9,448 nucleotides of DNA from Bacteroidota bacterium. Its GTDB lineage: Bacteria > Bacteroidota > Bacteroidia > Bacteroidales > Lentimicrobiaceae. Below are positions 1-6,661 of this stretch, piece after piece (positions within the stretch are counted from its first letter, which is position 1; every line of letters begins with the position of its first letter). The stretch covers positions 1 through 9,448 of the forward strand of contig JAEYXG010000231.1 of assembly GCA_023428585.1 (NCBI GenBank). The letters run 5' to 3'. The position numbers and the translations under genes are program-made. Below the pieces are notes generated by a model. That model saw only the letters and a program-made list of their open reading frames with translations. It did not search any database and was not told the origin of the DNA.

Positions 1-231
1 CCCCGAGGGCAGGTCGAGCAATGGTTTTGGCTGAGGGACGAAGACAAAGACATAGTCGAGACCGGAATCGAGGGGCGATTGGATGAAGCGGAGAAGTTGA
101 ATCATCTTGGGCAACTTTTTAACCATGTTGCCTGTCCGCTATTGTCCTCTATTGTCCGCTTATGTCCGCACGATGTCAGTTCCCGTGTCAGTCGCTTTAC
201 TGCCAAAAAACATGACATAGGGTGCCAATGA
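1..231 (+). CDS. Partial open frame, possible C-terminal remnant of a four-helix-bundle (S23-like) protein
   Basis: The frame beginning at base 1 is open to a TGA at 229-231 and has no visible start, so any gene would begin outside the window. Residues 2-43 are strongly helical and charged, with an RG followed by VEQWFWL and later LDEAEKL. This order loosely matches the last two helices of the four-helix-bundle/23S intervening-sequence protein family (RGS, then E..YWL, then a leucine-rich final helix), which is common in Bacteroidota. That resemblance is from memory of the family, not an alignment. From residue 44 the frame runs into a 10-bp tandem repeat and then low-quality protein sequence, so the real product may be broken, or the resemblance may be chance. 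The opposite strand of 1-123 also has an open frame, but it is proline-rich and looks like a shadow. Confidence 0.35.
   Translation, partial: PRGQVEQWFWLRDEDKDIVETGIEGRLDEAEKLNHLGQLFNHVACPLLSSIVRLCPHDVSSRVSRFTAKKHDIGCQ
133..172. repeat. 10-bp tandem repeat, four copies
   Basis: Units start at 133, 143, 153 and 163 with an exact 10-bp period and consensus TGTCCGCTAT. The second copy has TCCTC in place of TCCGC, and the fourth drifts at its end. A further TGTC occurs at 174-177 and again at 186-189. The array starts just where the four-helix-like protein sequence stops making sense. It has no recognised function and may be a slippage-prone microsatellite-like tract. Confidence 0.7.
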
Positions 232-441
232 ATGCCATTTTTCAGATTCCGGTATAATTGTACGAAAGTTGCAGAGCTGGTTATAACGCAGAACTAATCC
301 TGTTCTTTGTTCCCTGATAGATCGGGGCAGGCTCTGGTTCATTGTTAGTCATCCAAAACTAAGAACCCAGAATTAAAAACCAAGAACTTTCTTCAGTTCA
401 TTGACATCGTGAAATTAAGTGCCCTGAGTGTTGTGAAATAC
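232..441. other. AT-rich spacer at the left end with no supported gene
   Basis: This stretch separates the partial left frame from the dipeptidase stop codon. A 60-codon frame lies on the minus strand (160-342), but I recognise no family in it and it reads into the tandem repeat, so it is not called. At 357-389 there is a short degenerate repeat built on AAGAAC: AACTAAGAACC, then an A-rich stretch, then ACCAAGAACTT. Such AAGAACC-type spacer repeats occur in some Bacteroidota genomes. No promoter, RNA gene or mobile-element end is evident. Confidence 0.5.
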
Positions 442-446
442 TCAGG
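423..446 (-). terminator. Inverted repeat over the dipeptidase stop codon, weak terminator candidate
   Basis: CCTGAGT (423-429) and ACTCAGG (440-446) form a perfect 7-bp stem with a 10-nt loop. The right arm includes the TGA stop of the minus-strand dipeptidase (442-444). On the minus transcript the stem is followed by an A/T-rich but not U-only stretch, so it is not a classic intrinsic terminator. Its position at the 3' end of the gene is the main support. Confidence 0.35.
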
Positions 447-1833
447 CTAGCTTCTCCGACTCACTACTCAGTGGTTTGGTATAGTATTGGTAAAACCATG
501 GGATAGTCTCCATTCCCTTATAGAGGTTAAACAACGGGAAATTCTCATTGGGTGAATGGATAGCATCTGATTCCAATCCGAAGCCCATAAGAATTGATTT
601 TATTCCCAGTACTTTCTCAAAGGTGGAGATGATGGGGATACTGCCGCCACTGCGGAAGGGGATGGGCTTTTTGCCGAACGTTTTCTCATAGGCCTTGCTG
701 GCAGCTTTGTAGGCAGCACTATCAGTTGGGGAAACATATCCCTGTCCGCCGTGAAGGTTGGTGACTTTAACGCGCACATAGTCGGGGGCAATGCTTTCAA
801 AGTATTTCTGGAATTGCAATGAGATCTCCTCATGATCCTGGTTTGGCACCAGTCGCATGGATACTTTGGCATAAGCCTTTGAAGGCAATACTGTTTTAGA
901 TCCTTCGCCGGTATACCCGCCCCAAATGCCGCACAAGTCAAGGGTTGGGCGTATTCCAGTTCGTTCAATGGTGGAATAGCCATCTTCACCGTGGACTTCC
1001 TTTATGTCGATTGCTTTTTTATAGTCGTCGAGGTTAAAAGGTGCCTTGGCCATTTCAGCGCGTTCTTCGGCTGTAAGATCCATAACATTGTCGTAGAATC
1101 CTGGTATCGTATTCGGGTTGTGTTCGTCAGTAAGGGAGGCAATCAATTTGGCCAATACATTGATGGGGTTTGCCACTGCACCGCCGAAAAGACCGGAGTG
1201 CAGATCGCGGTTTGGACCGGTAACTTCCACTTCCAGATAGGCCAGTCCGCGGAGGCCGACGGTGATGCTGGGAATATCCTGGGCTATCATGCCTGTATCG
1301 GATACAAGTATGATATCAGCCTTCAGCATTTCCTTATGGTCTTTGCAAAACTGCTCCAGGTTGGGTGAGCCTATTTCCTCTTCGCCTTCAATCATGAACT
1401 TCACATTGCAGGGTAGTTCACCGGTGGCAACCATAGCTTCAAAAGCCTTGGCATGCATAAAGCTTTGGCCCTTATCGTCATCAGCGCCACGGGCAAAGAT
1501 TTTATCTTCCCTTACCTCAGGCTCAAAAGGAGGTGATTTCCATAGGTCAAGGGGATCGACGGGCATTACATCATAGTGGGCATAAACAAGCACTGTAGGT
1601 TTGGTAGGATCAATGATCTTTTCACCGTATACCACAGGATTGCCGGCGGTGGCAATGATTTCTGCCTTGTCGGCGCCAGCTTTCAGAATGGTTTGTTTCC
1701 AGTATTCGGCAGCCCTGACCATATCAGGTTTATGATCGGCAATGGAACTGATGGAAGGTATGCGTATCAACCCGAAGAGTTCGTCTAAAAAGCGTTGTTT
1801 GTTTGCATTGATATAAGCAGTTGTCTTTTCCAT
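442..1833 (-). CDS. M20-family metallodipeptidase (carnosinase/CNDP-like)
   Basis: A 463-residue protein that probably hydrolyses dipeptides or short peptides in the cytosol using two metal ions, usually zinc or manganese in this family. It has no signal peptide. The M20 signature is intact: H86 and D88 in AHYDVMP; bridging D119 in RGADDDKG; general base E152 and metal ligand E153 in EGEEEIGS; D179 in LVSDTG; and the distal ligand H426 in AIHSPNE. H212 in RDLHSGLFGG lies in the dimerisation domain and matches the histidine that completes the partner subunit's active site in carnosinase-type enzymes. The length is normal for the group. The ATG at 1833 gives the usual N-terminus (an amphipathic helix, then RIPSIS) and no alternative is needed. 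No clear Shine-Dalgarno is present. The gene is divergent from the surface protein and not in a visible operon. The family assignment is secure; the substrate is not. Confidence 0.95.
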   Translation of the reverse strand: MEKTTAYINANKQRFLDELFGLIRIPSISSIADHKPDMVRAAEYWKQTILKAGADKAEIIATAGNPVVYGEKIIDPTKPTVLVYAHYDVMPVDPLDLWKSPPFEPEVREDKIFARGADDDKGQSFMHAKAFEAMVATGELPCNVKFMIEGEEEIGSPNLEQFCKDHKEMLKADIILVSDTGMIAQDIPSITVGLRGLAYLEVEVTGPNRDLHSGLFGGAVANPINVLAKLIASLTDEHNPNTIPGFYDNVMDLTAEERAEMAKAPFNLDDYKKAIDIKEVHGEDGYSTIERTGIRPTLDLCGIWGGYTGEGSKTVLPSKAYAKVSMRLVPNQDHEEISLQFQKYFESIAPDYVRVKVTNLHGGQGYVSPTDSAAYKAASKAYEKTFGKKPIPFRSGGSIPIISTFEKVLGIKSILMGFGLESDAIHSPNENFPLFNLYKGMETIPWFYQYYTKPLSSESEKLA

Positions 1834-2196
1834 TATTATAGTTTTTTTGATTTATCAGTGAAAGTGCTAAGATATAAAATAAGTGTGAATCGGGCAGCAT
1901 CAGACCAACAGGAACTGAAGTTAATATTTCATTGTCTTATTTTAGAAATCACGGATTGAGATTTTATAAGTTATTTAATGAGTAATGTACCATTGTTTAA
2001 GAGGAGGATATGGTGGGGGCAATAGTTTAAACAGTATTTTTTGGCATTTTTTTCAGAACTTGGATAATCACTTTGAATTTTATATATATTTGTGTCCGTT
2101 GCCGGGAATAATTTTCAGTTTATCCTTTTTATTATGCTGATTATCAGTTACCACCGGTTGCTGCCAAACTTATATTGAATTATAAAAAAGGGAAAT
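1834..2196. other. Divergent intergenic region between the dipeptidase and the surface protein
   Basis: The 363-bp spacer is AT-rich, with T-runs at about 2035-2053. The best promoter in it faces right (2060-2092). For the dipeptidase, a partial match TATCTTAG lies on the minus strand (1867-1874), but I find no convincing -33 element, so no promoter is called for it. A GAGGAGG at 2001-2007 stands 2 nt before an ATG that opens only six codons, which looks like chance. No RNA gene or long inverted repeat is visible. Confidence 0.6.
2060..2092 (+). promoter_or_regulatory. Predicted Bacteroidota-type promoter of the surface-protein gene
   Basis: TATATTTG at 2085-2092 fits the -7 element TAnnTTTG of the primary sigma factor of Bacteroidota. 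A TTG at 2060-2062 sits 22 bp upstream as a possible -33 element, slightly wider than usual. Transcription would begin near 2099, giving an untranslated leader of about 98 nt before the ATG at 2197. Initiation there has only a purine-rich AAAAAAGGGAAAT upstream. Confidence 0.5.
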
Positions 2197-5100
2197 ATGC
2201 ATTTCATTACGAGAGGTAATCAAAGGAGACTTTTGCAGGGTCAATTAATATTATTGTTGGGGCTTTTACTGATTCATTCCGGTGTCTTTGCCCAGTTTGG
2301 CAATGATTACACGGTGGATATCAACTATACACCCGAACAGTTGGTACAGGAAGTGCTTATTGGCAACGGCATAGAAACCACCAATATTACATTGACCAAT
2401 GGGGCTACTATATCCAAAGGAAAGTTCTGGGGTGAATCAAATATCGGCATTGAATCAGGTGTGATTCTCACTTCTGGTGATGCCAGAAAATCAAAAGGTC
2501 CTAATAATCAAGGCAATGCCGGTACAGATAATAATACACCCGGAGATGCTGATTTAAACCAGTTGGGTGGTGGCAACACACACGATGCCTGTGTATTGGA
2601 GTTTGATTTTGTACCCCAGTCGAATACGGTGGAATTCAGGTATGTATTCGCTTCAGAGGAATATCTGGAATATGTTGGAAGTATCAATGATGTATTCGGC
2701 TTTTTCATTAGTGGTCCCGACATTTATGGTCCATTTTCAAATGGGGCCAATAATATTGCCAGGCTTCCGGGGTTTCCGGGTGATATCGTTTCAATCAACT
2801 CTGTAAATAATGTCACCAATTCGCAGTATTATGTGAATAATCCTCAGGGTTCCAACACTACTATACAATATGATGGTTTTACTACGGTATTAACGGCACG
2901 TTCATACGTGGTACCATGCCAAACATATCATATCAAGCTTGCAATAGGTGATATGGTTGATGGAATACTGGATTCCGGGGTTTTTCTTGAAGCCAATAGT
3001 TTTACCAGTGTAGGTCTGGGTGCCAGTGTTGGTTTTACCCATACTGAAGTGGATACCGCCGTTGAAGGATGCAATAGCGCCAGCGTTAAATTCAAACTGT
3101 TTCAGGTTACACCGGTTGATTATATCATTGATCTTGAAATTGCAGGTACTGCCGAGAATGGGGTGGATTATCTGAACATCCCGAATCAGTTGATTATTCC
3201 TCAGGGAGAAGATAGCGTGGTATTGGTAATAGATCCCATTGAAGATATGATGCCCGAGGACCTGACGGAGACGGTAAGCCTTATCTATAATTCTTCGCTT
3301 TGCGGCACCATAATGGATACGATAACGATGTATATCAAGGACCTGCAGCCATTTTCGAGTTATGCATCGCCCGGAATGACCATTAACTGTGAAGATACCA
3401 TTACACTTCGAGCCTCAGGAGATGGGGGACAAGTGCCCTATTATTATGACTGGAGTACAGGAGAAATCACTGATACCATTGTTGTAAGCCCGCCTAACCC
3501 GATAGTTTACACTGTTCAGATTTCAGATGTGTGCGGACAAAGTGAAACGCAGACAATCAGTATTAACGTTGTTGGACCTGATGCTGTGGCCAGCGATGAT
3601 GTAAGTTTGTGCATCGGCAATTCTACACCGCTCACAGTTGATGGCGGTACAAGCTGGCTTTGGGAGGCTGATCCAGCGGATGCCTCACTTGCAGGACAGG
3701 AGACATTGCAGAATATTATAGTTACTCCTACCGTCACTACGGATTATACCATTACAGTGTTTGATGAATGCGGAAACCAGGATGTGGATTATGTTACTGT
3801 TTCAGTAGGGGAACTGACCGCTGATGCCGGTGATGATGTTACCATCTGTACTGACCAGTCGACCACTCTTACGGCAGGTCCATCAGGTAATCTTACCTAT
3901 TCCTGGACGGAGAACGGTGTTCCTTATGGTACCGGACAAACTATTACTGTTGCGCCGACAGCTGATGCGACCTATTGTGTAACGGTGACTGATAACCTAT
4001 GTACCACGCTTATAAGCACTGACTGCATTGAAGTGTTCGTTACTGACATGACAGTAACTGCAGCTTCAGATGTTACCGAAATATGCATAGGTGAACCGGT
4101 GGAGCTCACGGCATCAAATAATCCTTCAAGTGGTAGTGGCAGTTATTCATGGAGTGATGGGACAAATACATACACAGGGCAAACGGTTACGGTATATCCG
4201 GAAGTTACCAGCAACTATATAGTAACCGTTGATGACGGATGTGTGAAAGAGAGTTTACCGGTGTCTGTTACAGTGCATCCGCTTCCTGTTGTTACTGCCA
4301 CTGCGGCAGTCTCCTCCATTTGTCCGGATGAGTTTGTTACACTGACGGGCGGTGGTGCCATGAGCTATAGTTGGATGGCAAGTCCCTCAGACCCCTCACT
4401 TACAGGCCAGGAAATGCTTGATGCACCAAACGTTTCACCGGTTTCAAACACCATATATACAGTTACAGGCACTGATATTAACGGTTGTATAAATACGGAT
4501 GAAATAAGCATAACCGTAAAGCCAAGGATGTATGCTGATTTTGAAGTGCCGACAGCCGTATGCGAAGGTGACAATATCACCATCAATTATACCGGTAACG
4601 GGAATTCGGCAGCTACGTATGATTGGAGCTTCGATGGCGGGAATACTGTGCCGGGTACCGGACAAGGCCCTCATCAAATAAGCTGGAATACCATGGGTAT
4701 TAAGTCAATTACCCTGACAGTAACACAAAACTCATGTATCAGTGAGCAGGTTACCCAAACAGTGGAGGTTAATCCTACGCCGGTTGCAGCCTTTAGTCAG
4801 GGAATAACCAAAGGATGTGTACCGCTGACCGTAGACTTTACCAATAAATCAACCAATACTACGCCGGATGCGACTTACCTGTGGGATTTAGGTTCTGCAG
4901 GGAATGTTACTGATGCCTCACATTCTTTTGAATTCACTCAACCCGGCACCTACGATGTTAGTTTAACAGTATCCAATCCCGGTTGTAGTGACCAGGTGAC
5001 AGTTCCACTATTGGTTGAAGCATGGCCTGTGCCAGTGGCAGCCTTTACTGCTGATCCACTTAAAGTGAGTTTGAAAAATCCTGTTATTACATTCAATAGT

Positions 5101-5550
5101 ACAACACCTGCCGGTAATCTTACTTACGAATGGCTAACAGATGACGGGAATACCTATTCGGTGCCCAATTTCACACATACTTATGTTGATTCAGGAGTAT
5201 ATAAGGTTATAATGACCATTGTGAATGAATATGGCTGTCAGGATAGCACATCGCAGATGATTACCATTACCCCGAAGTATATGATAAAAGTGCCGACTGC
5301 CTTCACGCCGAATAATGACGGCAGAAACGATGAATTCAGGATAATTGGCAACGGTGTTCAGAAATTCAGGATTACCATATACAACCGCTGGGGGTCGCTG
5401 ATATTTGAATCAAGCGATATCAACCGGAGTTGGGATGGGAAGGTAAATGGACAACCGGCACTCCCGGGAACCTATGTATATCATACCTACTTCATGGATG
5501 ATAATAATGAAGTTAGTGAGCAAACCGGAAGCTTCACGCTTATCAAATAA
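2197..5550 (+). CDS. Secreted multidomain surface protein: choice-of-anchor L, Calx-beta-like, Ig/PKD modules, T9SS type B sorting domain
   Basis: A 1117-residue protein exported by Sec and then, by inference, by the type IX secretion system to the cell surface. Residues 1-32 are a signal peptide: basic RR, a leucine-rich core, and a likely cut after VFA before Q33. Residues about 40-270 match the choice-of-anchor L domain (PEQLVQEVLIGNG, SNIGIESGVILTSG, FVFASEEY-like RYVFASEEY). About 275-383 looks Calx-beta-like (GVDYLNIP, then IPQGEDS, then ETVSL). Eight Ig/PKD-like modules follow, near 387-458, 460-538, 540-616, 618-693, 696-775, 778-859, 861-941 and 944-1026. The end, 1027-1117, is the gliding-motility-type C-terminal domain (PTAFTPNNDGRNDEF, IYNRWG, W.GK.NG, LPGTYVY). 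A role in adhesion or matrix binding is inferred. A PorP/SprF-like partner, often adjacent to such genes, is not next to it. The ATG at 2197 is the one that yields the signal peptide. Confidence 0.93.
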   Translation: MHFITRGNQRRLLQGQLILLLGLLLIHSGVFAQFGNDYTVDINYTPEQLVQEVLIGNGIETTNITLTNGATISKGKFWGESNIGIESGVILTSGDARKSKGPNNQGNAGTDNNTPGDADLNQLGGGNTHDACVLEFDFVPQSNTVEFRYVFASEEYLEYVGSINDVFGFFISGPDIYGPFSNGANNIARLPGFPGDIVSINSVNNVTNSQYYVNNPQGSNTTIQYDGFTTVLTARSYVVPCQTYHIKLAIGDMVDGILDSGVFLEANSFTSVGLGASVGFTHTEVDTAVEGCNSASVKFKLFQVTPVDYIIDLEIAGTAENGVDYLNIPNQLIIPQGEDSVVLVIDPIEDMMPEDLTETVSLIYNSSLCGTIMDTITMYIKDLQPFSSYASPGMTINCEDTITLRASGDGGQVPYYYDWSTGEITDTIVVSPPNPIVYTVQISDVCGQSETQTISINVVGPDAVASDDVSLCIGNSTPLTVDGGTSWLWEADPADASLAGQETLQNIIVTPTVTTDYTITVFDECGNQDVDYVTVSVGELTADAGDDVTICTDQSTTLTAGPSGNLTYSWTENGVPYGTGQTITVAPTADATYCVTVTDNLCTTLISTDCIEVFVTDMTVTAASDVTEICIGEPVELTASNNPSSGSGSYSWSDGTNTYTGQTVTVYPEVTSNYIVTVDDGCVKESLPVSVTVHPLPVVTATAAVSSICPDEFVTLTGGGAMSYSWMASPSDPSLTGQEMLDAPNVSPVSNTIYTVTGTDINGCINTDEISITVKPRMYADFEVPTAVCEGDNITINYTGNGNSAATYDWSFDGGNTVPGTGQGPHQISWNTMGIKSITLTVTQNSCISEQVTQTVEVNPTPVAAFSQGITKGCVPLTVDFTNKSTNTTPDATYLWDLGSAGNVTDASHSFEFTQPGTYDVSLTVSNPGCSDQVTVPLLVEAWPVPVAAFTADPLKVSLKNPVITFNSTTPAGNLTYEWLTDDGNTYSVPNFTHTYVDSGVYKVIMTIVNEYGCQDSTSQMITITPKYMIKVPTAFTPNNDGRNDEFRIIGNGVQKFRITIYNRWGSLIFESSDINRSWDGKVNGQPALPGTYVYHTYFMDDNNEVSEQTGSFTLIK

Positions 5551-5570
5551 GAAACTTTGTTTGATAAAGC
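5538..5570 (+). repeat. AT-rich inverted repeat spanning the surface-protein stop codon
   Basis: TTATCAAA (5540-5547) and TTTGATAA (5560-5567) form a perfect 8-bp stem around a 12-nt loop that contains the TAA stop (5548-5550). A GC pair on each side (5538-5539 with 5569-5570) extends it after a one-base bulge. It could mark the 3' end of the message, but it is AT-rich and lacks a following U-tract, so it is not called a terminator. Confidence 0.4.
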
Positions 5571-5603
5571 TGAAGTATTTCAGAATTAACCTTACGATTT
5601 TCA

Positions 5604-5611
5604 TAATTTTG
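5604..5611 (+). promoter_or_regulatory. Predicted -7 element of the GAPDH promoter
   Basis: TAATTTTG matches TAnnTTTG exactly. A -33 element is weak: only TTTCAG around 5578-5583 lies at about the right distance. Transcription would start near 5618, leaving a leader of about 21 nt before the GAPDH ATG at 5639. The last bases of the element lie in the left arm of a perfect inverted repeat (5609-5633). Confidence 0.45.
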
Positions 5612-5633
5612 TGCCGCCAATCAAGCGGCACAA
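5609..5633. repeat. Perfect inverted repeat at the GAPDH promoter/start: operator or terminator candidate
   Basis: TTGTGCCGC (5609-5617) and GCGGCACAA (5625-5633) are perfect 9-bp arms around a 7-nt centre (CAATCAA). The repeat is GC-rich in an AT-rich spacer, overlaps the predicted -7 element, and ends 5 nt before the GAPDH ATG. It may be a dyad operator. It may instead be a terminator hairpin for the preceding surface-protein gene, although the bases after it (AATTATTATG) are not a U-tract. Confidence 0.6.
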
Positions 5634-5638
5634 TTATT

Positions 5639-6658
5639 ATGAATACAATCAGGATAGCCATCAACGGCTTTGGCAGAATAGGCCGAATCACCTTACGTGC
5701 TCTACTTAAAAAAAACAATATAGATATTGTTGCAATCAATGATCTTACGGATCCTCAAACACTTTGTCACCTACTGAAATATGACTCAGTTCACGGGAAT
5801 TTTCCGGGTGAAGTAACAGCAGGAGATGATTATCTGATGGTAAATAACAGGAAGATCTCCATATACAGGGAGCCGCAACCGGGTGGATTGAACTGGGGAG
5901 CCATGGGTATTGATGTGGTGATAGAATCAACCGGCAGGTTTACAGATAAGGCATCGGCCATGAAACACATTGAGGCAGGGGCGAAAAAGGTTATCATCTC
6001 AGCTCCCGCAAAAGATGAACAGCAGGATGTGAAGTACCTTGTTTTAGGCATTAATGATCATATACTTACACCAGAGGACGTTATTGTATCCAACTCATCA
6101 TGTACTACCAATTGTGTGGCGCCAATGATAAAAGTACTTGATGATTTGTGGGGTATTGAAGAAGGCTTCATTACCACTGTGCACTCTTACACACGTGATC
6201 AGAATCTGATAGATGCACCGCATGCTGATCTGCGAAGGGCCAGGGCTGCAGCCTACAGCATTATTCCAACAACCACGGGTGCAGCAAAAGCAGCAACCCG
6301 TATATTCCCGCACCTGAAAAACAATCTTGGAGGTGCCGGTATCAGGGTGCCGGTGCCAAACGGTTCATTGACTGACCTTACCTGCACTGTAAGGAAATCA
6401 ACTTCCATTGAAGAGATCAACCGGGCTTTCAAGGAAGCTTCTGATGGTTACCTTAAGGGTATAATGCAGTTTACTACTGACCCTATTGTTTCCATTGACA
6501 TTATAGGCAATCCCCACTCGGCAATCTTTGATGCAGGGCTCACCTCGGTACTTGGCGATAGGAACAACCTGGTGAAGGTTGTAGCCTGGTATGACAATGA
6601 AGCCGGCTACGCCCACAGGCTTGCTGATCTGGTAGAGATGATGGGACGCATGCTATAG
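5639..6658 (+). CDS. gap: Glyceraldehyde-3-phosphate dehydrogenase (phosphorylating, type I)
   Basis: A 339-residue cytosolic enzyme that converts glyceraldehyde 3-phosphate, NAD+ and phosphate to 1,3-bisphosphoglycerate in glycolysis, and the reverse in gluconeogenesis. The Rossmann motif NGFGRIG is at residues 9-15. D35 in AINDLTD suggests NAD+ preference. The catalytic cysteine is C155 in SNSSCTTNC and its partner histidine H182 in TVHSYTRDQ. PTTTGAAKA, RVPVPNGSLTDLT and the C-terminal WYDNEAGYAHR complete the family pattern. The frame is open further upstream, but the extra 64 codons overlap the surface-protein gene and resemble nothing. The ATG at 5639 gives the canonical start MNTIRIAINGFGRIGR. 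No Shine-Dalgarno is present. The gene has its own promoter candidate with an inverted repeat over it and converges on ppk1. The RVPVPNGSLTDLT segment resembles the form in actinobacterial-type GAPDHs more than the RVPTPNVSVVDL form, so a second paralogue may exist elsewhere in the genome; this is inference. Confidence 0.97.
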   Translation: MNTIRIAINGFGRIGRITLRALLKKNNIDIVAINDLTDPQTLCHLLKYDSVHGNFPGEVTAGDDYLMVNNRKISIYREPQPGGLNWGAMGIDVVIESTGRFTDKASAMKHIEAGAKKVIISAPAKDEQQDVKYLVLGINDHILTPEDVIVSNSSCTTNCVAPMIKVLDDLWGIEEGFITTVHSYTRDQNLIDAPHADLRRARAAAYSIIPTTTGAAKAATRIFPHLKNNLGGAGIRVPVPNGSLTDLTCTVRKSTSIEEINRAFKEASDGYLKGIMQFTTDPIVSIDIIGNPHSAIFDAGLTSVLGDRNNLVKVVAWYDNEAGYAHRLADLVEMMGRML

Positions 6659-6661
6659 CAT
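6650..6661. repeat. 12-bp perfect palindrome between convergent stop codons
   Basis: ATGCTATAGCAT at 6650-6661 reads the same on both strands. It contains the TAG stop of GAPDH (6656-6658) and abuts the TAA stop of ppk1 (6662-6664 on the minus strand). A loop-less 12-mer makes a poor hairpin, so it may be chance. It is nevertheless the only symmetric element in the 3-bp junction between the two genes. Confidence 0.5.

Noticed and set aside
160..342. 60-codon minus-strand open frame in the left spacer
   Set aside because: No recognisable family or motif, no promoter, and its last codons are made from the 10-bp tandem repeat; likely chance.
991..1576. Plus-strand open frames inside the dipeptidase gene
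   Set aside because: They are antisense shadows of a conserved coding frame with intact catalytic motifs.
2001..2030. GAGGAGG followed by an ATG, resembling a strong ribosome binding site
   Set aside because: The spacing is only 2 nt, the frame ends after six codons, and Shine-Dalgarno use is weak in this phylum.
5447..5638. 64-codon N-terminal extension of GAPDH
   Set aside because: It overlaps the end of the surface-protein gene and resembles no protein. The canonical GAPDH N-terminus starts at the ATG at 5639, just after a promoter-like element.
5410..5739. 109-codon minus-strand frame across the surface-protein/GAPDH junction
   Set aside because: It overlaps two well-supported genes and the promoter region antisense, with no recognisable motif despite a hydrophobic stretch.
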